64,000 nucleotides of DNA. Origin: Brevipalpus yothersi (lineage: Eukaryota; Arthropoda; Arachnida; Trombidiformes; Tenuipalpidae). Position 1 is the stretch's first letter. Each line of letters starts with the position of its first letter. Location: assembly GCA_003956705.1 (NCBI GenBank), contig QZCP01000002.1, forward strand, positions 268,155 to 332,154, written 5' to 3'. Below the pieces are notes generated by a model that was not told the DNA's origin, did not search any database, and was given only the letters and a program-made list of their open reading frames with translations. Position numbers and translations under genes: made by a program. Of the stretch, positions 44,406 through 57,548 are shown piece by piece.

Positions 44406-47213
44406 CTGAACGAGTAGGAGTAAGGGGGGTTAAGGAAGGCGAAGAATTATTATATATATATATATGATATAAATGGTGTAGGGTGTATGAAATGTTGTGG
44501 GGACTGTTTGGGTATATATATATATTTTTGTAAATATATGTATATCAGTGATTTTTTTCTCTCGCTTGTATGGTGTGGTATGTAGTGTATGTTTTAAATG
44601 TATATGTTGAGAGAGAGAGAAAGCGAGCGAGCAAGCAATCGAGAGAGAGAGAGATAGATAGATGGGGTGGTTGAGAGAGATACAGAGAGATAGAGAGAGA
44701 TGGATTAATATGTATATATGATATATATATGAATATCACAATGTGATTGTGTGATCACAAACATCAACAATTATAAATTGAGAGAAACACACACACAATT
44801 AAAAGTCCACCTCTCTTGGGAAGGCAAGATGAACACACCACACACATCCACAATGCATAAGACTTAAGAAGAGGAGAAACAAACCTCAAATCTCGATGAG
44901 AACAGATCGGCCAAAAAATCAACAGCAGCAGCTGCGCTTATTAAAAGCGTCATCTATCGTAAATAGTGATGAAATGCATATCCTCGTTCTGGTTTCTACC
45001 CAATTCTCCATCTCCAGATGTCTCCATGAGTATTCTAGGGTATTGGTGGCTTTCAAATTCCAAATTTGGCACTACATGATAATTCGGAATTTGGTGAAAA
45101 AACTTTGATCTGTTCACTCTTTCACTTCTCCACTCTGATACTCTCTCTCTCTCTTTTTCTCTCTCTCCTCTGCTTCAACTTTCTCATATGTATCATACTT
45201 TGATAATCATAAGAAGGTGAAAAGGTTCTCACACCTTAGCTCTCAAATTATTTCACAAATATTTTACAGAGTTGTTTGTGGTGATATTTTTTTCCCCTTA
45301 TATTGGATGTTTATTGGAATGGGAGTTTGCTTTTCGAGGAGGAAAAATAAGAATAACATGTCAAATATAAAATGAAAGATGAATGAGAATCGAATTTGCC
45401 TTCAAACACTGTCCGTGCACCTCCAAGAATTGGTAGAAATCAATCTCAGTATGAGTAAGTTTTTCGTGATTTCTTGAGAGAGAGACCTAATTATGTCGAT
45501 ACTTTAAGCTTTCGCTTCAGGGAGGTCAATACTGAAATATTTGAATAAAGTATCGTAAGTAATAATGATTCGAAAAATGAGAAGTTTTTTGAACTCAAAA
45601 TACTCTCTTAGATGCTATCGGCAATAGAACTCGATCGAAATGAGAGAAAATTGTCATGGAAGTCACTTGCAGAAAAAGTTTGGACTGCAAGATCAGTTTT
45701 GGTGCCTCAACTTTTCCCGAAGAATAATTTCAAAACTCAAAAACATACTACAGAAAGGTAAAACTATCCAATTGATATGGTTTTTCGATTTCGGCCTAGT
45801 GACACCCACATTCGAATTCAACTCTCACAGATTTTTCACCCCGTTCTGTTAAATCTCATATGAACTAATATGTGAACAAAATTTAACCTTGAAAAGGACG
45901 ATGAACTAAAAAATTTCGTCACATTTTCAATTAATTTATTGTCTACATCATCATGATCATTAAAATACTTATCTAACCTTGTTGATGAACATTCAACTCA
46001 TTCTGTCCAATATTATTATTATTATTTTCGTTTTTTACTATCAATTGCAAAAGATAAGATATCCCAAAATAATTGATCAAACCAGCCTTATGACTCCAAA
46101 AATTTCCCCGCCAACTGATCACATGTTGAATTAAAAAAGATCTCATGATCAAAACACACACACACACACCTGGCATCTGATCATGAACAGAATAATGATA
46201 ATATCATGGAAAAATTCATTTCGTTCTGGATTCAAATTCGGAACTCCTAGATGTCTCCATGAGTATTTCAAAGTGAATGCTACAAGTTTGAGTGAAGAAG
46301 AGGGAGAAAGTTTCGCATTTTCTCGTTTCACCACCTTAGCAAGATAGATGAACAAAGTATATTCTCATGTTCAAAACTCTCTCGAATTTTTACAGAGGAG
46401 TCAGTAATACTAGTATGCGCAAACTAACATCCAATACTTGGACAAACTTACCGTTAATCATCATTTTATTCAACTTCTTATCAACTCAACTCGTTGCCAA
46501 TGATCAAGGTAATAGTTGAGACGGAACAAGTGCCCAATTCATCTATACGTGATGGTCAGTATTGATAAATGCTTTTTTTTCCTATCAACTTTTGCGTCTC
46601 AGAATATTCCTTCATTGAGTATACTTTCCTTTCCATATGAGGTTGATTTGATTTGATGATTTTTTTGATGATTTTAGCTCATGAATTCTATATTTCAATT
46701 TTCTTTCTCTTAGAACGATAATGATTTTCTCCTCTGCTCTTCTTTTCTGTAAACATGTAGCCCGTTATATTCGTTCTTGTTAAAAAGTTCTTTCCAATCA
46801 TGCACAAAACGTTACTCGCTCAATCAAGTGTAACAGTGTGACAAGATCAGAATGTTCCATCTATCTACTGTATATATATTTTTCCATGTGTGTGTGTGGA
46901 TTCGCTTGTGATTACATTTCTCCGAAACACACACACACACACACACACAGACTCACCATGCTTTGATTCTTTGGATAGATTATTTTTAGCATTCTTTTTT
47001 CGAACAAAATATGTTCGCGTGTGTTCGATCTTCTTATATATACGCTCTCTCCCTATTTTGTCTCTCTCTCTCTCTTCTCTCTCTTTTCTATTACTATTCA
47101 CTTTACCTTTTTCTCTCTGTCTAAACAAGATCATTTGTTTGCCTATTTTTTTTCTTTCTCTTTCTCTTTCTCTCGTTTCACTATTCAATCACAGATTGCC
47201 TTAGCTCACTTTA
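44406..47213. other. Divergent region between TENT4 and SK genes
   Basis: No coding sequence is supported. It should contain the upstream TENT4 exon and both promoters. AT and GA runs lie at 44445-44720, and an AC run at 46927-46949. Confidence 0.6.
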
Positions 47214-49591
47214 ATGAATATGTCCGTTGTTATGGTGACTCCGGTAACAGATGAAAATTGTTCAGTTCAAAGTGAAGAAGCCACCAGTAATACTAATGCA
47301 TCATCCAATACTGCCACCCCCAACAACAATAATGAAGGCGGGAGCAATTCAGGCACCGGTAGTGGCAGTATTGGCGGTGCTGGTGGTAGTAGCGGAGGAG
47401 GCGGAGGAGGTGGAGGAGGAGGTGGTGGTAGTGTGGGTGGTAGTGGCAATATTGTCACAACCATTTCAGCTACCACCTCTAACACTACTACAGCCATCTC
47501 CACCACCACCACAATCACCACTCCGGCCACCATTACACCATGTCTTGTGTTAACGGATGACGATGATGATAATTTGGTCAACAGATCAAGTGTGGTCAAT
47601 AGTGTTCACAGTGGTCCACATGATGATCTGTCCGATTCTCATGGCCATCGAACAAATTCCATTTCAACTCAAACTAAACACATATCACCCATGATATTCG
47701 GCAGAATGCATTCGGAACCGGAACGTCCGATGCCTATGGTTGAATTTCGTTCTCTCAAGCCTCCATCTAATCAAGTGTTACAAACATCGTATCGTTCGTG
47801 CCCCGAAATTGGACCGCAAATAACGGTTCGCTCGTGTGATGAGAGTGAAGGTGATTTTGTTATTGATGAAAAAGATTTACTTCTTGGTCGTGATTCTTCA
47901 TACTGTCCAATGCGACGTCGAAGTAATGCTGCTGGCTGCTATAAAGCCCATCCAACCACCAGCTCATCGGCCACTTATGGAGGTAAGTGGTATTCCCAAA
48001 TTATATTACGTTTTCATTTTGATTCTTCTTTGGTCAGTAAAACTATTCTCAACAATACATTATATATATTGAAGAAGAAGAAGAAGGAGAAAAAAAATAA
48101 GTGAGCAAAGAGGAGGATGATGAGAAAAAATTTCTTCTCTTTACGGTCAGTAGAAAAGAGAAGCATTCTGCCTCTAGTAGTTTTATATGTGTGTGTATGT
48201 GTGTATATAATATGGTTGAATGACACTGTCATCATCATTGCATCGTCTGTATCGTCAGAAACCATCTCAATCTCATTTGGCTGTGCAACTTTTCCTTTTC
48301 CTCTCTCAATCTCTCTCTCTCTTTCTTTCTCTCTCTTTCTTTCTCTCTCTTTCTCGTACTGCTTCTATCTCTCCTCTGAACATCTTTCTTTACTATCGCA
48401 TTCTCTCTCTCTCTATACTCATCTTCCCAACCAATTCCTCTTACCAAACTGTATTCCTCCATAGTTATCTATTCCATGGCTATTCTTAAACCCTATTTTT
48501 GCCGAGCAGTATACCTTTTCCAGTCTCTTTCTCTCTACCTTTTCATTCATTCATCCCTTATTTCTTTTGATTTTTCCCTTTTGTCCTTTTCGATTCTTTC
48601 TCTAACCGATTTTCTCACCGTCTAATCCGCTTGAATGCTTCCTCAAGTGGATAGCTGAGGTACACAAGACATCACGAAGAAGAAAGAACTTCCCTTCCCG
48701 CAGAATAGGTATATACATATAATCTAGCTTGAGTCACCCAAAACTCACTCCCTTTTTCCAGTATCGGATAATAGCGAATGAAGTGATTTGCTTACGGAAT
48801 ATCTTTTAACGAGCTTTCCACCCTAGTCTTCATTGTATTCCCTGTTCTCTCTCTCTCCTGTTCTTTCTCCCTCTCTCAATCACTTTTTCTTCATGGAACT
48901 GAATTCATTTCCCAAGTTTCCATGAATAGATTGAACACCAGCTCCAATCGATAGGTGAGATAGGCACACTAGGCAAAGAGGCACTTGAAGCCTAGGTGAT
49001 TTTTGTTCCAAATCAATCGCAAAATTTTTGCATACTAAGGAGAATTCACATGAATCTCATCAAGAGACTATCGAGTGACTCCTTTTCTATGGTTCATTTA
49101 GCAACCTGTATTGACATTGTATCATTCACTTCATACTCCATGTGTGTATGTATTCGGTCATTTATCGCTGAGGCCACAGATTTACCTGTACGTCACACCA
49201 CCCTCTTCCATCCACCCCCCCTACGTTCATACTATTCGACATCCAGGACCGGCCCAATTCTAGAGGGCGATCCTGGGCTTTTCTCATTATCATTCTTCGA
49301 GTTCTGTTAACACTAGATGTCACCAGAGTATTATGAGGAATTGTCCCGAGAATATTCGAGGAATACAAAAAGTTTTGAGGTGGGCCAAATGTTCTGGGAG
49401 TGAGAATTAGGGGTTAAAAGTTTTTTGAACAACTATCATCATCATTATTGCTGTTCACCGTTAGGGAATCAATTCTTTTCCCTGGATGAACAGGATAGCA
49501 GAATTCATGTCCACTCGGGAATATCTTGACTTTTCCCCATGGCTATAGACGATCTAATCATTTCGTGCAAGGTGTAAGTTGGTTAAATCGA

Positions 49592-49638
<47 letters not shown>

Positions 49639-51414
49639 TCTCTTTACTATTCTTTCCATCTATCTATCAATATATACACAAACTTACCAGTTCCTGGTTG
49701 CTAAGAATATGGCCTTCGAAAAAAATATAAACTATCAGCCATTGTTACAATCATTTGAGAGGTTTATCTTGTCTTGAAAATAGCATTTTCTTGATACTTG
49801 TTCTATACATAATGTTACCTCTCCAAGTTTATTCTTATCAGATATTCAAATTTGTGTGTGTGTGTTTGTATATTTATATCTGAACAAATGGAATTTCAAC
49901 TAGTCTCGACTCACACAAACTTTCACACAGTTAGCTAGTTTTTGATGTGGATAACAGCAATAAGCTTGATTAGTGTGAAGCACGAAAGTTTATTCCACTC
50001 AATTCATGTGTTATTCTTTTTTTTCGGTGGCTCTTGATGAGCATTGGAATAGTAAAAAAATGGGAGGAAATAGAAATTTTTTGACTACCCAACTACTAGA
50101 CTACTGAAGATAAAATTGGTCCACATTCTAGTTCTCCAAACTATTTCCTTTTTCCTACTTTTATACGTATGTGTACATACACATATATCACACAGTTATG
50201 TGTACTTGCATTACTGTTGAAGCAAGCATTCCACAAAGTGGTTTGAAGTTAAAATGTGAAAGAAAAGTGAAGGAATTGAGAGAGAAAAAGGGAAGATGAT
50301 AAAATCAAGTCACTAAGTGAAATCATCCCTTTTCATCTTTTCTTCTTCTCTCCTCTCTCTTTCTCTCTCTTTTCCATTGGCTTTTCATCCTTCTTTCATC
50401 CTTCATATTATTATTACGATTATATTTTTCTTTTGGTGTATATTTACCATTATCCGCCCATCATCATCGTCCTTTTCAGCTGAATGGAGAATAGAAAGAG
50501 TGAGTATGAATAGTCCAAGTAGTATAGTAGTTGTGTGTATGTGTGTATGGGGAAACTTGATGAATAACTGATAACCAGCCTTGGGATGCCTTTTGATGTA
50601 CTCATAAAATGTTGTTGAATTTTGCTTGATATCAACCAACAAAATAATGCATGCAATACGAATTCACTTTTGATATGATATTTTCACTCATAAATTCTTC
50701 CTCTTCTTCCCTGTATGTATGTATGTGTGTGTGCTCACCATCTTTGCATGATGATCCATCAATATACATATTCCTATCTGATAATATTTTCAGGGTATAC
50801 ATTTTATTCATCCGGAAGTTACCAAGAGAAAGTGTAGTGTAGTGATAGTAGTTTTAGTAGAATAGAGTATAGAGAGAAAGAGAGAGAGAGAGAGAGAGAA
50901 TAGATATATATTTTGTTATCTTTTATTCTCACTATTTTTGGTACTTTTTCTCCATCCAATAAACTGAATGAACATAGAGAGACATATACACAAACATAAG
51001 CTTGCCCAGCAAAACCAATATCCTGATCAATGTTGAGAGTCTCTCTATCAACACACACAAACCTCAAAATAAGATGCTTCTGTCCACCAAGTATCAATAT
51101 GATTCCTCCAGCTTGTGTGTTGTTGAACTTTCAATTTCTAGGCAATATCTTTTCGGTCAATGATCTCCGAAGATAATCATTGTGAATGATTGATCCCCTA
51201 ATTCGGACATCTCAATGGATATCTTTAGAAATAAAAAATCACAACACAACCTACATTCTTCCAACACATCATTCGCCTTAAATGTAAACTTTTACATCAA
51301 GCAAAACTTTATTCCTTCAGTTAAAATGTTTATCACTTCCACTATCAAAGTCAATCTGAATCCTCTTCACTTCTTCAGAATATATATATATCTACATATG
51401 AAACCCTAACAATG

Positions 51415-51468
<54 letters not shown>

Positions 51469-51486
51469 GTTCTCACTCGAAAATGA

Positions 51487-51578
<92 letters not shown>

Positions 51579-52740
51579 ACGAAAGATCAGAATGAGAGAT
51601 GAGAGAGCAAGAGTGACTCGAAGAGAGGAAGAGAGACGATTTGTTCTCCATCATTCTCTCTTTCTCTCCCAGGGGCTGGCCGATAGGGATGCTGTGCGAA
51701 ATGTTCCAACACTTCTCCTAGATTCTTACCATATATACTTCTCTCACTCTTTTATATAAATTATATATATATATTCTTATTCTTGTCTCTTATTCCCTAC
51801 CTCTTTCTCTTTCTCTTTCTATCTCTCCCTCTCTTATTTTTACTCCTCCATCCTCCATCAACCTCCCCCTGGAATTCCAGTGATCGGATCCAAACAGCGG
51901 CATCACTTGTGGTCATCCCATGCGCGATTCGGTCTCTCTCGGTTGGAGCACAGTTTTCTAACCCGAACCATTTCTCGTGAGAGTGTGCGTCTATCAAGTC
52001 AGGCACTGAATTGCTGCTGTGATTCTTCAACATCAGCCAGCCACTTTCACACATCACCACAAGCCTCTGGCTCGGGACATGCCCTACTGGGATATCCTGT
52101 ACATGGACCTTCCTGTGGACATGCAACCCTACATACGTGCGGTGTTGGACGCTCATTTACCGGTGGCAGTGGCAGTGGTGGTGTTGGTGGTCATCGTGTG
52201 GTGGACAATGAGATTGCCGAAATTGCTGCCGATTCATTGCGAATTAATGGTGCTCTACGAAGCTTTCGTAATCTTCGTAAACCGGGAATCACATCATCAT
52301 CACTGTCAATACCATCAGCTATGAAAAACTATTCACGTGGATCCACTATCGGTGGTCTGGGAGATGATCTCAGTGGTATGGCCACCGGTGGTGTTGATCC
52401 AGTGTCCAGTAGTGTGGGTGGTATAGGCAGTGGTGGTGGCCATGTTAAGGATGGACACCATGGTCTTATATCGATAAGTGCCGATAATCCACATCCGTGT
52501 CCACCCGGTGGTCAACGGTCATTTGTATTTAATTCAGTGGACAGTGCGAAAAGTAAGCAAGCCGGAAGTGGTGGTCCTACCGGCTTTCATCGGCCTAATG
52601 TGGGCTATCGTTTAGGACGTCGAAAAGCTTTATTTGAAAAGCGTAAACGTATCAGTGATTATGCCTTGGTGATGGCATTGTTTGGTATTATTATCATGAT
52701 AATTGAAAATGAACTTTCCTCAGCCAATGTGTACACCAAG
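47214..52740 (+). CDS. SK: SK calcium-activated potassium channel, 5' part
   Basis: Two coding exons (47214-47982 and 51881-52740, joined in phase 1) encode the first 543 residues. SK (KCNN) channels are tetrameric plasma-membrane K+ channels gated by calcium through bound calmodulin, and they shape after-hyperpolarisation. The family signature is at the end of exon 2: NVGYRLGRRKALFEKRKR followed by SDYALVMALFGIIIMIIENEL, which is the start of S1. Exon 2 ends exactly after YTK, the same place where other SK genes have an intron after YDK. The N-terminus is long and low-complexity, with Asn, Gly (about 12 in a row), Thr and Asp runs, as in insect SK. Exons for S2-S6, pore and calmodulin-binding domain were not found before the right edge, so the gene is cut by the window or separated by a very long intron. 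Confidence 0.9.
49593..49635. repeat. (CT)n microsatellite in SK intron 1
   Basis: An uninterrupted CT run. Confidence 0.95.
51417..51575. repeat. (CT)n facing (GA)n, inverted microsatellite pair
   Basis: CT run at 51417-51470 with two G interruptions, about 22 bases of spacer, then about 83 bases of GA at 51493-51575. The two arms are complementary and lie about 305 bases before the acceptor of SK exon 2. Confidence 0.93.
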
Positions 52741-53630
52741 GTAAGATATATATATACACACAGATACATACTCGTGTGTACATATATTTTTTTGCATGCA
52801 TTTTGTTTCTATGTGATATGGAGAAACAAAAGGAAATCAATTCTTTTATGACCCTATTTTTATGCTTGATTATCGAAATGCGTTTTTCTATGAACTTTAC
52901 CCAGATCATTGATGATGATGATGAAAATGTGATCATCTTGTGAAGAAAAAACAACAAACTCGTGATGCAATATCGTTTTGAGACAATGAAAATTTAATCA
53001 TATTGATTCAATCGACATTTTGTGAAACTCTCGAAATATCGAACTCTTCTATCATCAAGTTTTCGAGAGAAAAAAAGTTCTTCAAACACTTCTACGATTA
53101 AAGATTTAAGATTTGCTGAGGATTTGGAGTTGAGCTTCTCCCTCGTTTCGTCAGGAAGAATGCTTTTTGTCCCGATAATTTTAATGCCTTCATCAAATGA
53201 GCATTCTTCTTCTAGGTTAACAGCTTACAAGTCACATCACGATTGATTTGTTCATGTGTTTACTCTACTTTACATGCCATTTATATTTATATATATATTT
53301 ATATCTATCCATCTATCTGTCTCAATTTTGCTATACTTTGATTTTGAGCTTTTCTATTTTGTCTTCTCTCTCTCTCTCTCGCTCTTTCACTCACGGTGTT
53401 TACTTCCCATAAAGTTTACAAACACCCAAAGAAATAATAGTTTCTCAGTAGCGAAAATTATGGCACATGAAGTGTGTGTGTGCTTAAGAGTGTTAAAAGT
53501 GATGGAAAAAATAGCAAAGAGACCGATCTTGGTGATGAGGCGAAAAAATCTTTTAATCTCCTTAGACACATGTGGTATGTGTATGCTTCTAATAAGATCT
53601 CAAGCACATAGGAATACACAGATAGAGAAA

Positions 53631-53634
<4 letters not shown>

Positions 53635-53706
<72 letters not shown>
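53635..53706. repeat. (GA)n microsatellite
   Basis: A long GA run in the SK intron. The open frames across it are Arg-Glu or Leu-Ser repeats and are not genes. Confidence 0.95.
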
Positions 53707-53709
<3 letters not shown>

Positions 53710-55142
53710 TAAGACATCAACACACAGACTCGTGCAAAAATTTTACACACAGGATGGTTTATTTCATGCATCCAAAAGTAATATGATAAGATGACATTAA
53801 TTCAAAGTTGTGGAGCATATTTATGAGTATTTTTGCTCATCTCATGAGCAATATAAATGCTACCGACAGTGATGCTGTTTAGGAGGGATAAATTTTTTTG
53901 AAAACTACTTTTTTTCCTCTTCTACTTCCAACACATATTAGAAATAGAGATGATCAACGAAACTATCGCTACTATCATTACCCATACTCGATATTCATTC
54001 CATTTCTACTTTGGTCCCTCTCCTAGTCCGTAATATTCATATGATATCGTTTGTGCATATTCTTTTTCTAGCACATTTTGTCTATCCTCTCTCAATTCTC
54101 CTCATCGTTCCTCATTCACTTTTCTTTATATTCATCAGTACGACAATATTCATCATCTACTAGCATCGTCTTCCTGATTTTCTCTTCCTTTATCTTCTAT
54201 TCTGTTCTTCTCTTTCCCTCTCTCTTTCTCTTTTGGAATTATGTCTATTTTCAGAAGCATCATCATGTGAGATTTGAATGTGAATTACAGACCCAGCTCA
54301 TCGAAGGAATGACTTTTGGTCTCTCGCTCTCAATCCTTTATCTCCATTCAATTTCTATCTTCTCTTTCTTCTCTTCTCTTTCCCATAGCAGCATGCATTC
54401 ACCATGGAAAGCATCGAATTTTCATCATCCACTGTAACCGGAATCGAGATTCAAATCTGAATAACTTACTTAGCTCACAGTGTGTACAAGGGCTTTCCAT
54501 TGGAAAAAGAGAGAGAGATTTTCTTGTTCTCACACAATATTCTTTCTTTCTTTCTTTCTTTCTCTCGCTTATTTCTCCATGAACATGAGCCAAATCAATT
54601 CAATCATATTCTCATCCAGATCATGTGAAGAGTATGATGATTGGATTATAACGTTGAATTGGATGTTGATCTCAGGTTCTTATTCAATTCATTTCAAGTT
54701 TGACATTATGGATATGAAGTCTCTACAATGAACAGAGCTTAAAGGAAGGGAGAAAGAGAGAGAAATGAGATTCTTCGTCTAGTCTGATTTTGATTTGAAA
54801 AACCATTTTGTTTACGCTGATGAAGCGGAATGGTGATCGTTTCCAATAATTCATTCTCCAACAAGAACAGGAAAAGATATCTCTTTCTCTGTTAGAATTG
54901 TTTGTGGCTTGGAATAGATGCACCATATGCATGGGCTATACACGTCGAAATATCTTTTCAATCACATCCATTGAGATCGAGAAGAAGAGGATGCAATATA
55001 CAAATTTCTTGGGCTCCTTACACTTTATTCACCATCGATATCATCATCATGATCACAAATTATCTGACTGGTATAATGATCGGAGAAGATTCTTGTGGGA
55101 AGAAGAAGAAGAAGATGAAGAAAAAATCTTGGCTCAATACTG

Positions 55143-55146
<4 letters not shown>

Positions 55147-55181
<35 letters not shown>
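55147..55181. repeat. (CT)n microsatellite
   Basis: A CT run in the SK intron. Confidence 0.95.
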
Positions 55182-55182
<1 letters not shown>

Positions 55183-56223
55183 CCCCACACATTGACTATG
55201 GATAAAAAATAGAATTTTCATCTTCTCTCAATCGATTGTATATAAGGTACTTTGAATGACTTCTTATTCAATCTCCAACTATTCCCATGGATAATGATTA
55301 ACTTTCATGAGAGACACAGAAAGATTCAATCTTGTATCACATTTGGTCGTCTAGTATTCTCTCTCTCTTTCAGTGTTCCTACTTTCCCCTGTTCATCGTC
55401 AAGAATCCTCACTACTTTTATCCACTTTGTGCGGATATGAATGGAATGAATTCACCATGATATGGAATCGGATTGTTGTCCTGCTTTTCTTACTCAATTT
55501 CCGATCTCTCTTGTCCCTGGACTGCTTACTTTTATTCTATTCTATTTTCTCTCTCTCTATTCCTCTTCCTCTTTCTTCGAAGCATGAGTCCATACTAATC
55601 TGGCCAATTGATCGAATCTAATATATTCATGGTGAATTCTGCACAGTAAAACCACTTCATGTTATGATTCTATTATAAGGAGCCGCTTTTTCGGGGTTTG
55701 TTGAAATAAATATTATTCACTATCTAGATGTATTATTTAAATGAGCAAAAGAAGAAGTTGAAAGAGAGGGAGAGAAGTAAAATTAAAGGGATGAAGAAAT
55801 TTTCCATGAAACATGGATCATCAGTTCATTTTTGTTTGTCTTTGATTATGATTCTCATTACTATCATTATTTCCATTATTACCACTACTTTAACTGCTAC
55901 AAGTTTCTGTAATTAATTCGAAAATATGAACACTACTACTATATTCATGTAGTTGCACTCATTTTTGATCCATAATAGTGTTCCTCTTAATTGAACACCA
56001 AGTGAATACCAATAAATTATCGGAGGTCTGGCTGCACAGTTCCGTTGAATCTATTATCAAAATCGAAAATCATGGTATAGTTTTCGAATTTTTAATCTTC
56101 AAAGTGTCCATATACCACCATGTTTATTCTCAAAGCTATCATCTCTGTCACATGTGTGATAGATTCGATCAAGATGAATTGTTTCGAATTTTGAACATAT
56201 TGTTCTGTTTTGTATTCGTCTCT

Positions 56224-56229
<6 letters not shown>

Positions 56230-56268
<39 letters not shown>
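56230..56268. repeat. (CT)n microsatellite
   Basis: A CT run in the SK intron. Confidence 0.95.
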
Positions 56269-56271
<3 letters not shown>

Positions 56272-57463
56272 CTCTATTTTTATTCCTTGTTCACTTGACC
56301 AACTTTCAAACGCGCCGAAATCAATATTGGAAATGTTCAAAAGGGCATGCAATTTGTATGATGATTTTGGAGATTGGAATGAAAAGTAGAATTTGGTGAA
56401 TTTTGAAGTGGAAAAAAGAAAAAAGTTTCATCCACTCGATTTTGAATGATCAAAATGTTCTGTGTGCTTGCGTATGAGTGTGGAAAGTTGTATTACCATA
56501 GAAAAAAAGCAAAAGGAAGAGAATATAATCTCTGGTGTATGTCACACATCATATTTTTGGATGGATTCTGGTCCACATGAAAGAGAAGGAGAAAGAATGA
56601 GAGAAATGGACATGAAACTATGATGGAAGAGAGAGAGAAAGAGAATGCGAAATTGAAACCGACAGAGAGAACAAAGATAGACAAGAAATATATATACGAG
56701 AAATACAGACGATAAAGTTTCATGGTGTGACCCGAAATCGTAATGATGATGATCGAATTGGTCCGAAAGGCATGTGGTTGTTGTTGATGTTGTGGATGTG
56801 AACAAGGAATCGAGATAATCAGCATGACGTTTCTATTCGTTCTGCATCAGCCACATCATTTTGACTCTCTCTCTCCCAAGCTATTCGAGATGGATGAAGA
56901 AGATTCCATGGAAAAAATGAAGAAACTATCAGCATCCAGATTCGAATCAGGCATGAGAAAGAGAGACTATCATGGGAAGGGGAGAGATTTTGGAATAAAA
57001 GGAAGTGTATTGGAAAAGGCTCTTTTCTCTCTCCTACTTCTGATGACAATCATTCTAATCAGAAAGTGAATCGTTGGAAAAGTTTCCCTGTGAGTCGCAC
57101 AGAATTCTGAGTGAAAAATGGTGCAAATAATGTTGAAAAGTAGAATTTTATTTCTTCTTTATGTCTTCAATGATGGTATGATACCGGTAGAATGGAGCAA
57201 TACAATGATACCTCTTCGATAAGATGAGAAGGAAATAATAAAAAAGTTTGATGAAGATAAAGATGTAGTTCAAAGAGAGAGATAGAGAAAATCGTTGATG
57301 ACTACTCCACACACCCTTGTGTGGGCTAAATTCTTTTTACTTCTTCCTCTTTTCATCATCATTTTCTATCTTTTTCGAAGGTCTCTTTTCACTCATAGAA
57401 TATAAATATCTTCCATCATAGCTATCGTCTTTACTGATTATTCTCACCTATTTATCATTCTTG

Positions 57464-57507
<44 letters not shown>

Positions 57508-57514
57508 TTCTCTT

Positions 57515-57546
<32 letters not shown>

Positions 57547-57548
57547 TG
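57464..57548. repeat. Imperfect (CT)n tract
   Basis: A CT run broken by several TTT interruptions, in the SK intron. Confidence 0.93.

Larger units (their letters stand above)
47983..51880 (+). other. SK intron 1
   Basis: A 3.9 kb intron with a GTAAGT donor and AATTCCAG acceptor. It carries CT tracts near 48310-48355 and 49593-49635 and the opposed CT/GA pair at 51417-51575. No nested gene is recognised. Confidence 0.8.

Noticed and set aside
44545..44739. Ser-rich minus-strand frame as an upstream TENT4 exon
   Set aside because: Mostly GA microsatellite translation, with no donor in a phase that would join the exon at 44405.
47251..47599. Pro-rich and Val-rich alternative frames over SK exon 1
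   Set aside because: Shadows of the Gly/Thr runs of the real frame.
54600..54731. Possible SK S2-S3 exon because of a DDWI motif
   Set aside because: The surrounding residues do not match SK, and no acceptor/donor pair in the right phase was found.
56819..57069. Opposed plus and minus frames near 56820-57069
   Set aside because: Charged composition comes from purine-rich sequence, with no family match and no conserved start context.
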